DNA from: Arthrobacter sp. DWC3
Lineage (GTDB): Bacteria > Actinomycetota > Actinomycetes > Actinomycetales > Micrococcaceae
NCBI RefSeq assembly: GCF_002929375.1
Contig: NZ_PJIP01000002.1
Location: 19,470-83,469 of the forward strand
Length of the DNA: 64,000 bases
Reading direction: 5' to 3'
The notes under the pieces are model-generated. The model did not search any database. It was given only the letters and a program-made list of their open reading frames with translations, and was not told the origin of the DNA. The number at the start of each line of letters is the position of its first letter. Position 1 is the stretch's first letter. The translations under genes were made by a program, and so were the position numbers. Positions 27,038-36,023 of this stretch are shown here, in pieces.

Positions 27038-27513
27038 CATTCCCCCAGCAGGTGTGATCCGATGTGGCATCCTCACCGGCACTATGCCATACCGCGGCGT
27101 CTTGTAGGTTTCTTGCGTGTAGCAGTCATCGTCACCCTGCTCGCGCGCTAGCGAGACTCCCGGTCCCTGAAGCCGGCACTCAAGTATGAGGATCTGCACA
27201 TCGAGTTCAACGGGCCGATGTTGTGCCAGATAACCGCAACCCGTCACAGGCTCACTCGGATTCACTCGCGGGGAGCATCCTGGATGCCCGAGCCGTAGGT
27301 CGCGGACGCGAGCAAGGGGCAGATTATGCCACACAAAAGGGCTGCACCCAGACAGCACGGGTCCTTGATAGTATCCGCGATAGGTCGCTAGGCCGTGGTG
27401 TTGACAGTCCTCGAAGCCGAGGCCCCAATTGGGGCTTATGGACCGGCTTGAGGTCCTGACAACAAAAGTGGAGCGTTGGGACCAACCTGCCTGGGGACAG
27501 AGAGATAATTAGT
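27038..27513. promoter_or_regulatory. Divergent intergenic region between two glycan operons
   Basis: Two operons start outward from this 476-nt gap, so both promoters must lie in it. A perfect palindrome GCCCCAATTGGGGC sits at 27422-27435, about 80 nt before the plus-strand start, and TTGACA is present near 27401. No clear -10 element could be paired with it. No gene was recognised. Confidence 0.5.
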
Positions 27514-28491
27514 ATGGCAACAGTATCTGTGATCATTCGTGCCTTCAATGAAGCAGAACATTTAGCGAAGCTTCTTGCTGGCCTATCAGCTCAAACGGTA
27601 CAACCAACCGAGATAATCCTAGTTGATTCGGGCTCTTCGGATGATACGGTCGCGATCGCCGAGAGCGGCGGATGCAAAATCGTTACCATTCGCAAAGAAC
27701 AATTTTCGTTTGGACGCTCGCTCAATTATGGATGCGAAGCAGCAACGGGGGACATTCTACTAATCGTCTCTGCGCACGTCTTTCCCATCCACAGCACCTA
27801 CTTGGAGAATATACTTGCGCCATTCGTGCGAGACGAAGTTTCGATCGTTTATGGACGACAGGTAGGTGACTCGAGAACCAAATTCTCAGAATCACGGATC
27901 ATGCTCAAATGGTTTCCCGAGGAGAGCATCTGGGATCAGGGTCATCCGTTCAGCAACAACGCGAACGCGGCAGTGCGACGAGACGTCTGGGAAAAATACC
28001 GATATGATGAAACTCTCACGGGCTTGGAAGACTTGGAACTTGCTAACCGCGTGCTCAGCTCTGGTGGAGTAATCTCCTACGTAGCGGATGCTGCCGTTGT
28101 TCACGTACACGAAGAAACTTGGGCAACTATACAAAACCGGTACCGGCGGGAAGCCATCGCATATAAAACCATTGTTGCGGGAACCGACATGTCGGCAATG
28201 TCAGCCCTAAGACTGGGAGTCGTGAATACCGCCAGCGACCTTTGGCACGCCGCCCGAACACGTCAGCTTCGGAAAAACCTGACTTCCATTCCGCGTTTCC
28301 GCGCGGCCCAGTTCTTCGGAGCTTGGCAAGGTTTTAGAACCAGGCAAATCAGCCACGAACTCCTCAAGCGGTTCTACTACCCTGCGGACGCAGCGAAGCA
28401 AGCAGAACAAATCCGTAGCAGCACTACCATCGACTATGCGGCTTTAGAGACGGCCGCTCCAAATGCAACCCAGGAAGAGAAACATCGATGA
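27514..28491 (+). CDS. Family 2 glycosyltransferase (rhamnosyltransferase-like)
   Basis: This 325-residue GT-A glycosyltransferase has SVIIRAFNEAEHLAKLL, the EIILVDSGSSDDTVAIA block, the FSFGRSLNYGCEAATGDI block and LIVSAHVFP at the metal-site position, then GLEDLELANRV with the catalytic Glu-Asp pair. The last 80 residues are helical and basic. It is the first gene of a coupled plus-strand operon; the next start overlaps its stop (ATGA). It probably adds a deoxy or modified sugar, but the donor cannot be told from sequence. Confidence 0.87.
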   Translation: MATVSVIIRAFNEAEHLAKLLAGLSAQTVQPTEIILVDSGSSDDTVAIAESGGCKIVTIRKEQFSFGRSLNYGCEAATGDILLIVSAHVFPIHSTYLENILAPFVRDEVSIVYGRQVGDSRTKFSESRIMLKWFPEESIWDQGHPFSNNANAAVRRDVWEKYRYDETLTGLEDLELANRVLSSGGVISYVADAAVVHVHEETWATIQNRYRREAIAYKTIVAGTDMSAMSALRLGVVNTASDLWHAARTRQLRKNLTSIPRFRAAQFFGAWQGFRTRQISHELLKRFYYPADAAKQAEQIRSSTTIDYAALETAAPNATQEEKHR

Positions 28492-29162
28492 CACGGATTG
28501 CTGCAATAGTACCTATGCGGCACAACAGCGAGCGAGTACCAGGGAAGAACTACCGGATGCTTGGTGGCCGGCCTTTGTATCATCACATCATCGAAACGTT
28601 GATAGCGCTCGACGAAGTGCACGATGTCGTGATTGACACAGATAGCGACCTCATCGCATCTGACGCGAAAGCCACTTTTCCCGAAGTGAAGGTGCTAATG
28701 CGTCCGGATCATTTGGTCAATGGGGAAATCCCAATGAACGATGTGCTCCTCAACACGGTCTCGCAATTAGACGCCGACCTGATCCTGCAAACTCACTCCA
28801 CCAACCCTTTTCTCTCGAAAGCCGTTCTTTCCACCGCTATCCATAGGTTTCTCGATCAGGTGAGCGACGGTGCGGACTCGGTATTTTCTGTTACCCGGAT
28901 GCACGCACGCTTCTGGACAGAAACTGGTACGCCTCTCAACCATGACCCTGCGGTGCTCCTGCGCACTCAGGATCTATCTCCGGTATTTTTGGAGAACTCT
29001 TGTTTCTATATCTTTACGCCAGAGTTGCTGCAGCAAACAGGGTCGCGGATTGGCAACTCTCCTATGATGATCGAAGTGCCTCTACACGAAGCTCTTGATA
29101 TTGACGAGGAAGCCGATTTTCAACTGGCGATAGCCGTGGCGCACTTGAAGGGATCACTGTAA
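28488..29162 (+). CDS. NeuA-family cytidylyltransferase
   Basis: This 224-residue nucleotidyltransferase of the CMP-acylneuraminate synthetase family uses CTP to activate a sugar acid or related substrate as its CMP derivative. The nucleotide-binding block IVPMRHNSERVPGKN is at residues 7-21, followed by HHIIETLIALDEVHDVVIDT. Later LQTHSTNPFLSKAVL and the ending EALDIDEEADFQLA carry the usual DIDxxxD metal motif. The protein lacks the extra phosphatase domain some relatives have. No NeuB-type synthase or epimerase is visible in the window, so the substrate is open. It overlaps its neighbours by four bases upstream and lies two bases before the dehydrogenase. Confidence 0.87.
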   Translation: MTRIAAIVPMRHNSERVPGKNYRMLGGRPLYHHIIETLIALDEVHDVVIDTDSDLIASDAKATFPEVKVLMRPDHLVNGEIPMNDVLLNTVSQLDADLILQTHSTNPFLSKAVLSTAIHRFLDQVSDGADSVFSVTRMHARFWTETGTPLNHDPAVLLRTQDLSPVFLENSCFYIFTPELLQQTGSRIGNSPMMIEVPLHEALDIDEEADFQLAIAVAHLKGSL

Positions 29163-29164
29163 TT

Positions 29165-30118
29165 ATGAAACCGAATTCCATCCTCATAACTTGCAAGCAG
29201 ATGCAAGTCGAATTGCCACGACACCGAAGCGCACTTGAAGCAGCCGGCTTGGGGCTCCTTGCGCCCGAACTTACAGCGCAACAATTCAGTTCGAACGAAC
29301 TGAGTCCAATGATGGGCAACGTGATTGGGATTATTGCAGGCGATGACGAGCTGGATCGGGCCTTCTTCGAGAACAGTCCGGACCTGAGAGTACTTGTGCG
29401 CTGGGGGGTCGGGATGGACTCCGTGGATCACGAAGCGGCACTAGAACACGGTGTTACGGTCCGCAACACGCCAGGGGTGTTCGGTCGAGAGGTTGCAGAC
29501 CTTGCGTTCGGCTACGTACTCTCCTTAGCGCGGGGGATATGTGAGGTGGACAAAGCAGTGAGGCGCGGCGACTGGCCGAAATTCGAGGGCGTTACGCTCG
29601 CGGGACAGACGATAGGGATAGTCGGTTTCGGTGTAATTGGCAGGGAAGTTGCTGTTCGTGCCCGCGCATTCGGCATGCACGTCATCGCCTACGACCCGTA
29701 CGCCGAAGCAGCGGAACAGTCCGCTAGCGTAGATTTTGTGCCTCTGAAGGACTTGGCTGAACGAAGCCGATTCTTAGTGCTCACATGTCCGCTGACCGAA
29801 GACACCCGCCATCTCGTCGATTCATCGTTTTTCGGACAAATGCAACCTGACGCTTTCCTAATCAACGTTGCTAGAGGTCCGGTCGTGAAAGAGGAAGCTC
29901 TTGTTGAGGCATTGACTTCTGGCCGGATAGCGGGAGCCGCGCTCGACGTGTTTGAGGACGAACCGCTCCCCTCCAGCAGCCCACTTAGGGCATTGCCCCG
30001 GGTAATCCTGGGCTCGCACAACGGATCGAACACTCGTGAAGGTGTCGCCAGGGCAAGCGAAAAGGCCATCGAGATACTCTTGCACGAGTTGGAGCAAAAA
30101 TGGCATCAAGAGCAGTAA
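29165..30118 (+). CDS. D-2-hydroxyacid dehydrogenase (phosphoglycerate dehydrogenase-like)
   Basis: This 317-residue NAD-dependent dehydrogenase has the Rossmann motif GIVGFGVIGREVA (near residues 156-168). The catalytic residues are Arg in NVARGPVV (near 236), Glu in DVFEDEPLP (near 265) and His in GSHNGSNT (near 284). The substrate block VRWGVGMDSVDHEAA is typical of the SerA-like group. It oxidises a 2-hydroxyacid or reduces a 2-ketoacid. Set between a NeuA-like enzyme and an SDR it probably makes or modifies the acid that the cytidylyltransferase activates, rather than serving serine synthesis; this is inference from context. Confidence 0.87.
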   Translation: MKPNSILITCKQMQVELPRHRSALEAAGLGLLAPELTAQQFSSNELSPMMGNVIGIIAGDDELDRAFFENSPDLRVLVRWGVGMDSVDHEAALEHGVTVRNTPGVFGREVADLAFGYVLSLARGICEVDKAVRRGDWPKFEGVTLAGQTIGIVGFGVIGREVAVRARAFGMHVIAYDPYAEAAEQSASVDFVPLKDLAERSRFLVLTCPLTEDTRHLVDSSFFGQMQPDAFLINVARGPVVKEEALVEALTSGRIAGAALDVFEDEPLPSSSPLRALPRVILGSHNGSNTREGVARASEKAIEILLHELEQKWHQEQ

Positions 30119-30831
30119 TCGTAACGGGCGCCGCCGGTGGTATTGGGGCCGCTCTGACAAAGCGATTCCAAAAAGACGGGTACGTCACAATTGGAATTGA
30201 TCAGAAAAAGTGCGCGACTGATGTAGATTTGGCAGTGCAGTTGGATATGTCCCAAACTGCCGATTTAAGGTCGTTGTCAAATAGTCTGTCGTTGGAGTAC
30301 GAAATAAAAGCCATTGTGCACAATGCCGCCGTCCAGCCGCTGGCGGGAGCGGGACGCACATCCGACGCTGAATGGACCAACGCGTTACTGGTCAATGTCG
30401 TTGCGGTGGACGCTTTGGTTTCTGGTGCTCATAAGTCGCTCGCGGCGAATGACGGCTCGGTAGTCGTCATCGGCAGCGTCCACGGTAGGGCAACTACTGG
30501 CGGTATAACTGCTTATGCGACCACGAAAGCCGCCCTAGAAGGGTGGGTGCGCAGCGCGGCGCTCGACCTCGGCCCGACTGTTCGCGTAAACGCGATAGCC
30601 CCTGGAGCGATCGATACGGCTAAGTTGCGCGAAGGCTTCGCACGTTGGAGCGAGAGCGAAGCGGAGGATCGCAAAGCGGTACTTCGGCAGCGGACTGCGC
30701 TTGGTCGCATCGGAGAGCCCTATGAAGTAGCAGCAGCGGCATCTTTCCTAGTGGGAGACGACGCTCGTTTCATCACTGGCACCACCTTGTTGGTCGACGG
30801 AGGCGCGAGTGCAAGGTTGGGGTCTGAGTGA
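30100..30831 (+). CDS. Short-chain dehydrogenase/reductase
   Basis: This 243-residue classical SDR has the cofactor loop VTGAAGGIGAAL (residues 8-19), the NAA motif in IVHNAAVQPL, the catalytic Ser in VVIGSVHGR and the Tyr-x3-Lys in AYATTKAALEGW (near 139). It ends GTTLLVDGGASARLGS. The start at 30100 overlaps the dehydrogenase end by 19 bases and has GGAG before it. The loop has Asp after the second strand (GIDQKKCA), suggesting NAD rather than NADP. It is the last gene of the operon and probably reduces or oxidises a sugar-derived carbonyl. Confidence 0.87.
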   Translation: MASRAVIVTGAAGGIGAALTKRFQKDGYVTIGIDQKKCATDVDLAVQLDMSQTADLRSLSNSLSLEYEIKAIVHNAAVQPLAGAGRTSDAEWTNALLVNVVAVDALVSGAHKSLAANDGSVVVIGSVHGRATTGGITAYATTKAALEGWVRSAALDLGPTVRVNAIAPGAIDTAKLREGFARWSESEAEDRKAVLRQRTALGRIGEPYEVAAAASFLVGDDARFITGTTLLVDGGASARLGSE

Positions 30832-30932
30832 TGTCACTTGGCTGTTGCACCAGCAGGCGCAAGTCTAATTCTAATAAGCCAGAGAAATGAGAGTCGTTTT
30901 GTTCTCATACCAATTTTAGAGGGGTTTATAAC

Positions 30933-31961
30933 GTGCGCAAACGCGCTTTTATCACTGGCATCACCGGACAAGACGGGTCCTACCTCGCCGAACTTTTGTT
31001 GAGGAAAGGCTATGAAGTGCATGGTCTAATTCGGAGAGCCTCGACCTTCAACACCGCACGGATTGACCACCTGTATGTGGATCCTCATAATTCAGAGGCA
31101 ACGCTATTTCTGCATTACGGGGATCTTAGTGATGGCTCCCGGCTTGTAACTCTTCTCGCGGATATTCGTCCTGACGAGGTCTACAACCTTGCGGCTCAAT
31201 CCCACGTCCGCGTTTCATTTGATGAGCCCGAGCATACCGCTGATACAACAGGGATGGGCACGGTGCGCCTCCTCGAAGCAGTGAGACTTGCTGGCATTGA
31301 CACCAAGTTCTACCAAGCATCCTCCTCTGAGATGTTCGGTGCTACTCCCCCTCCGCAAAATGAGGAGACGCCGTTCTACCCACGTTCGCCCTACGGTGCT
31401 GCGAAGGTCTACAGCTACTGGATTACGAGGAACTACCGCGAGGCCTATGGCATGTATGCGGTGAACGGGATCTTGTTCAACCACGAGTCACCTCGCCGAG
31501 GTGAGACATTCGTAACCCGCAAAATCACTCGTGCTGTCGCGGCCATTAAGGCCGGCCAGCAGGAGCATGTATATATGGGCAACCTTGATGCAGTGCGTGA
31601 TTGGGGCTACGCAGCCGAATATGTCGAAGGTATGTGGCGCATGCTTCAGGCTGATGAGCCCGAAGATTTCGTCTTAGCCACCGGAGGCAACTACACGGTC
31701 AAGGACTTTTTACGCATCGCGTTCGAACATGCGGGCCTGAACTGGGAAGACCATGTCAAGTTCGATGAGCGATATCTCCGCCCAACGGAGGTCGACGCCC
31801 TCGTCGGTGATGCCTCGAAGGCCCAGGATAAGCTCGGCTGGAAGGCGACCGTCCATACGCCCGATCTTGCGCGACTTATGGTAGATGCTGATATAGAAGC
31901 TCTCAAGCACTCGGGGCATAACTGGATCGACACGGTCGACCTCGAGTGCTGGAGTGCCTGA
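30933..31961 (+). CDS. gmd: GDP-mannose 4,6-dehydratase
   Basis: This 342-residue extended SDR converts GDP-mannose to GDP-4-keto-6-deoxymannose, the first step to GDP-L-fucose and GDP-rhamnose. Family signatures are [55 protein letters not shown], the catalytic [16 protein letters not shown] region, [12 protein letters not shown] with Tyr-x3-Lys, and [16 protein letters not shown]. The GTG start at 30933 follows GAGGGG. fcl begins two bases after its stop, and the two should form one unit. Confidence 0.96.
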   Translation: MRKRAFITGITGQDGSYLAELLLRKGYEVHGLIRRASTFNTARIDHLYVDPHNSEATLFLHYGDLSDGSRLVTLLADIRPDEVYNLAAQSHVRVSFDEPEHTADTTGMGTVRLLEAVRLAGIDTKFYQASSSEMFGATPPPQNEETPFYPRSPYGAAKVYSYWITRNYREAYGMYAVNGILFNHESPRRGETFVTRKITRAVAAIKAGQQEHVYMGNLDAVRDWGYAAEYVEGMWRMLQADEPEDFVLATGGNYTVKDFLRIAFEHAGLNWEDHVKFDERYLRPTEVDALVGDASKAQDKLGWKATVHTPDLARLMVDADIEALKHSGHNWIDTVDLECWSA

Positions 31962-31962
31962 C

Positions 31963-32931
31963 ATGACTTCAGACTTTGCGCCGCGGCCTCTCGAGCGGGA
32001 CGCTCCTTTCTACGTTGCGGGACACCGCGGACTGGTGGGATCCGCGATATGGCACACCCTCGAGTCCGAAGGTTTCTCCAACTTGCATGGACAGACTTCT
32101 TCTGAGCTGGACCTCAAGAACCGCCCGGCTGTATTCCAATATTTTTCAACGATCAAACCAAAGTATGTAGTTCTGGCGGCGGCTAAGGTCGGTGGCATCT
32201 TGGCGAATAGTACCTATCCCGTCGATTTCCTCACCGAGAACCTCCAGATTCAAGTGAACGTTCTGGACGCCGCGCTCGAACACAATGTGGAGCGCGTCCT
32301 GTTCCTTGGGTCATCCTGCATCTACCCGAAGCTTGCGCCACAGCCTATTCGCGAGGATTCGCTTCTCACTGGTCATCTCGAGCCGACCAATGATGCTTAC
32401 GCTATAGCGAAGATTGCCGGAATCATGCAGGTTCAGGCAGTTCGCCGCCAGTATGGGCTGCCATGGATTTCGGCTATGCCAACAAACCTTTACGGCCCCG
32501 GCGACAACTTCTCGCCGGAAGGTTCACATGTGCTGCCTGCCCTCATTCGCCGGTACGACGAGGCGACACGCAACCGAGTTGATACCGTCACCAACTGGGG
32601 TACTGGGTCACCCCGTCGCGAGTTCCTGCACGTGAATGACATGGCTGCTGCTTGCCTTCACCTGCTGGAGCACTATGACGGACCCGAACAGGTGAACGTG
32701 GGAACGGGATCAGACGTCACCATCAAGGAGCTAGCGAGTATCGTCGCTGAAGCAGTGGGCTATGAGGGCACGATGGAGTGGGATACGACCAAGCCAGACG
32801 GCACCCCACAGAAGCTGCTCGACGTCTCCAACTTGACCAAAGCTGGATGGACCGCTGGCATTGGCTTGGAGGAAGGCGTGCGCAACACGGTCGAGTGGTA
32901 TCGCACGCATAGAGCAAGCCTCCGCGGCTAG
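31963..32931 (+). CDS. fcl: GDP-L-fucose synthase
   Basis: This 322-residue epimerase/reductase turns GDP-4-keto-6-deoxymannose into GDP-L-fucose. Markers are YVAGHRGLVGSAI, YVVLAAAKVGGI, LFLGSSCIYPKLAPQPI and the active-site NDAYAIAKIAGI with Tyr-x3-Lys, then PTNLYGPGDNFSPEGSHVLP and REFLHVNDMAAAC. The ATG at 31963 has GGAG eight bases upstream; an in-frame GTG at 31954 would overlap gmd but lacks a site. With gmd it supplies fucose for the glycan made here. Confidence 0.95.
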   Translation: MTSDFAPRPLERDAPFYVAGHRGLVGSAIWHTLESEGFSNLHGQTSSELDLKNRPAVFQYFSTIKPKYVVLAAAKVGGILANSTYPVDFLTENLQIQVNVLDAALEHNVERVLFLGSSCIYPKLAPQPIREDSLLTGHLEPTNDAYAIAKIAGIMQVQAVRRQYGLPWISAMPTNLYGPGDNFSPEGSHVLPALIRRYDEATRNRVDTVTNWGTGSPRREFLHVNDMAAACLHLLEHYDGPEQVNVGTGSDVTIKELASIVAEAVGYEGTMEWDTTKPDGTPQKLLDVSNLTKAGWTAGIGLEEGVRNTVEWYRTHRASLRG

Positions 32932-33030
32932 ACTCAGCACGAAATCCCGCCCCTTGGGGCATCGCACGTCGCTGAGCCAATGGCATAGGCCTGGTTATTC
33001 AGCGAGAATAAGCATCTAGAGAGGTCTCCT

Positions 33031-34497
33031 TTGGAGCTGAGTGACTACCTTCGGATTCTGCGGCGTAATTGGCTGCTGATCATTGCCTGTGCCATAGTCG
33101 GCCTGCTCGTAGGAGCTGTAACGTCCTTCGCTGTACGGCCGACCTACACGGCTGAGACCAAGCTCTTCGTTGCGATACAGAGTTCTGGCAGCGTGCAGGA
33201 ACTGCAGCAGGGCAATACATTCACGCAAGCACGCGTGCAGTCCTACGTGGAAACGGTGACAGAGCCATTGGTACTGCAGCCGGTGGTCGAGACACTAGGA
33301 CTCGATATCACGGCCGCACAGTTAGCAGAGAAGGTCACCGCCAATGCTGATCTCAATACCGTCATCATTACAATCGCGGTAGAGGACAAATCTCCCGTGC
33401 AGGCCGCAGCAATTGCACAGGCCACCGCAGACAGCTTGGTTGAGTCCGTAGGGGGTTTAGAGAACCCCGCAGAGGGAGGTATTTCGCCCGTAAATCTGAC
33501 CGTCATCACTCCCGCAACGGCACCCTCACAACCGTCCGCTCCAAATATGCGCCTGAACCTCGCGCTGGGTCTTCTTGTAGGAATCGCTCTTGGAGCAGGA
33601 GCGGCAGTGTTACGCACAACGCTGGACACTCGAGTTCGAGGGGAGTCGGACCTGCGCCGTATCAGTGACGCACCGATACTCGGCGGCATTTCCTTCGACA
33701 CGGACGCACAAAAGAAGCCTTTGCTTACGCAGGCGCCAGCACAGAGTCCGCGCGCCGAATCCTTTCGCCAAATCCGCACCAACCTGCAGTTTGCTCATGT
33801 TAGTCATAAGTCCAAGGCTGTGCTGGTCACCTCGTCACTCCCCGGAGAGGGCAAAAGCACCACGGCAACGAACCTGGCAATTGCCATTGCTCAGGCTGGC
33901 CAGTCAGTCGTACTCGTCGACGCCGATCTTCGGCGTCCTCGAGTGGACGAGTACCTGGGGCTTGAACGCAATGCGGGCCTCACCACCGCACTTATTGGCC
34001 GAGCCGATGTCGAGGATCTTCTGCAGCCGTGGGGAACCGATGAGTTGTATATTCTTACCGCCGGCCAGATTCCGCCAAACCCCAGTGAGTTGCTCGGCTC
34101 CGATGCCATGAAGCAGTTGATTACTCGGTTGGAGCAGAAGTTTGATGCGGTCATCATTGATGCCCCGCCGCTGCTTCCCGTTACGGATGCGGCAGTACTT
34201 GCGCAAGAAGTAGGCGGCGTGGTGCTGGTGGTGGGATCGTCCAAGGTGAGGCTGCCCGATCTGCAAAAGTCGTTGGGAAATCTCACGATGGTGGAAGCTG
34301 ACCTGCTAGGCGTCGTGTTCAATCTACTGCCGAGCAAAGGTCCTGACGCCTACGCCTATAGTTACTATTCCTATGACTCGACCGAGCCGTCCTCCCTGGA
34401 AAGTACACCAGTGCTTACGAGCCGTTCCACAAAGGCCACGGGATCCGACTTTGATGAACGAATCTTCGGGATACCGTCTCAAACAAGCAAGTCGTAG
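33031..34497 (+). CDS. Chain-length regulator fused to bacterial tyrosine kinase (Wzz/CpsD type)
   Basis: This 488-residue inner-membrane protein has a Wzz-type domain (residues 1-195, with membrane segments near 14-34 and 172-192) joined to a cytoplasmic BY-kinase. The kinase shows Walker A SSLPGEGKSTTATNLA (near 268), Walker A' VVLVDADLRRPR and Walker B VIIDAPPLLPVTDA. The Tyr-rich autophosphorylation cluster YAYSYYSYDS is near residue 446. It sets polymer length with the polymerase and is reset by a phosphatase such as that at 22322. The TTG start has GAGAGG six bases upstream. Confidence 0.92.
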   Translation: MELSDYLRILRRNWLLIIACAIVGLLVGAVTSFAVRPTYTAETKLFVAIQSSGSVQELQQGNTFTQARVQSYVETVTEPLVLQPVVETLGLDITAAQLAEKVTANADLNTVIITIAVEDKSPVQAAAIAQATADSLVESVGGLENPAEGGISPVNLTVITPATAPSQPSAPNMRLNLALGLLVGIALGAGAAVLRTTLDTRVRGESDLRRISDAPILGGISFDTDAQKKPLLTQAPAQSPRAESFRQIRTNLQFAHVSHKSKAVLVTSSLPGEGKSTTATNLAIAIAQAGQSVVLVDADLRRPRVDEYLGLERNAGLTTALIGRADVEDLLQPWGTDELYILTAGQIPPNPSELLGSDAMKQLITRLEQKFDAVIIDAPPLLPVTDAAVLAQEVGGVVLVVGSSKVRLPDLQKSLGNLTMVEADLLGVVFNLLPSKGPDAYAYSYYSYDSTEPSSLESTPVLTSRSTKATGSDFDERIFGIPSQTSKS

Positions 34498-34538
34498 GCC
34501 GGGCCGTCCGGCGCCGGGTTGGATAGTACGGGGAACTG

Positions 34539-35984
34539 GTGTCGGTAATAAGAGAGAATGTTGGGTGGGCTCACCGCTACGGGCGGCGGCTAGCAATCAT
34601 CGACGCTGCCGTGGTCTTGTGGGCCACTATCGGAGCGCTAATTATTCGGTTCGGGGTGCCCGAGACGGAACGCCTGAGCGCGCGGAACCAGCCCTACGTG
34701 GTTTTGTCTCTGGTCCTCGCCGCGGGATGGTGGGCGTTGCTGTCGTTGCGCGGCAGCCGCGAGGCGACTGTGCTGGGTCACGGCACCGAGGAATACAAGC
34801 GAGTTCTTAGCGCCTCACTCATCCTGTTTGGGGTCGTAGCGATCGTCAGCTACTCGCTCCAGCTTGACACTGCCCGTGGCTACGTAGGCGTTGCTCTTCC
34901 CGCCGGACTTGTCATGCTCCTGCTCTCCCGCGTGATCGTCCGACGACTTCTTCACATCGAACGCACCCACGGTAAGAGCTCCCTGCGGGTGCTGGTTATT
35001 GGCAGCACAAGCGGGGTGCAGCACCTATCCGACTCCCTGCGGGCGCAACCCATGGCGGGCTACATCCCCATCGGGGCCTATCTACCTGGCGTCGAACCAG
35101 ATGGACGTACTGCCGGAAACCTGGACCTACCCGTCGTTGGGCGAGCGGCCGAGGCTGCGGAGATCATTGCCGACATCGAGGCCTTTGCCCCAGACGCCGT
35201 TGCGCTCTCAAGCAGCATGCAGCTAGCACCTGAAACCATTCGGGCCCTCGGATGGGCTCTCGCTGACCTTAACATCCGCCTCATCATGGCGCCGGCCTTG
35301 ACCGATGTCGCTGGCCCGCGCATTCACACACAACCTGTAGCGGGCTTGCCGCTCATTCACGTCTCGACGCCAAACCTTGAAAAGGGACAACGATTTATAA
35401 AGCGAACCACCGATATCCTTGGTGCGTCTTCCTTGATTGTCGGGCTTTCGCCCCTGCTCGCTGTTGTCGCTCTGCTCGTTCGATTCGATTCTCCGGGGCC
35501 GGTCCTCTTTCGTCAGGAGCGGGTAGGTACTGCGGGTGAGCGCTTCGAAATGTTCAAGTTCCGATCCATGGTGGTTGACGCAGAATGCAGGCTGGAACAG
35601 CTCCGTGATAGCCACGAAGGCAATGAAGTGCTGTTCAAGCTGAAAAATGACCCTCGAGTGACCAGGGTAGGTCGTTTTTTGCGCAAGTTCAGCCTCGACG
35701 AGTTGCCGCAGTTGTTCAATGTCTTGGGGGGTTCCATGTCCCTGGTAGGTCCCCGACCACCGTTGGCCGCCGAAGTTGAGCGTTACGACATCCGCGCCCA
35801 CCGCCGGCTCCTTGTTCGCCCGGGTATGACTGGACTCTGGCAAGTCAGCGGGCGGTCGCTTCTGTCCTGGGACGAAACCGTGCGACTTGACCTCTATTAC
35901 GTAGAAAACTGGTCATTTCTCGGTGACCTGACCATCCTGCTTCGTACCTTCAAGGCCGTCGTCAGTCGCCACGGCGCCTACTAG
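34539..35984 (+). CDS. Undecaprenyl-phosphate sugar-1-phosphate transferase (initiating)
   Basis: This 481-residue polyprenyl-phosphate hexose-1-P transferase starts repeat-unit assembly by moving a sugar-1-phosphate to undecaprenyl phosphate. It has four or five N-terminal membrane helices, a cytoplasmic CoA-binding-like middle domain and the catalytic bacterial-transferase domain from about 285. The latter shows KRTTDILGASSLIV, FRQERVGTAGERFEMFKFRS, the SLDELPQLFNVLGGSMSLVG block with the catalytic Asp-Glu, PRPP and RPGMTGLWQVSGRS. It belongs to the long WbaP/CpsE class. The GTG start follows GGGGA, and the gene follows the kinase by 41 nt. Confidence 0.93.
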   Translation: MSVIRENVGWAHRYGRRLAIIDAAVVLWATIGALIIRFGVPETERLSARNQPYVVLSLVLAAGWWALLSLRGSREATVLGHGTEEYKRVLSASLILFGVVAIVSYSLQLDTARGYVGVALPAGLVMLLLSRVIVRRLLHIERTHGKSSLRVLVIGSTSGVQHLSDSLRAQPMAGYIPIGAYLPGVEPDGRTAGNLDLPVVGRAAEAAEIIADIEAFAPDAVALSSSMQLAPETIRALGWALADLNIRLIMAPALTDVAGPRIHTQPVAGLPLIHVSTPNLEKGQRFIKRTTDILGASSLIVGLSPLLAVVALLVRFDSPGPVLFRQERVGTAGERFEMFKFRSMVVDAECRLEQLRDSHEGNEVLFKLKNDPRVTRVGRFLRKFSLDELPQLFNVLGGSMSLVGPRPPLAAEVERYDIRAHRRLLVRPGMTGLWQVSGRSLLSWDETVRLDLYYVENWSFLGDLTILLRTFKAVVSRHGAY

Positions 35985-36023
35985 CGCTTCTTCTTCGCCC
36001 ATATCTCACAAAGGACCTTTCAA

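Noticed and set aside
27038-27358. Longer DUF115 frame starting at 27358
   Set aside because: The added 107 residues show poor codon bias and no family similarity; GGGGGA precedes the start at 27037.
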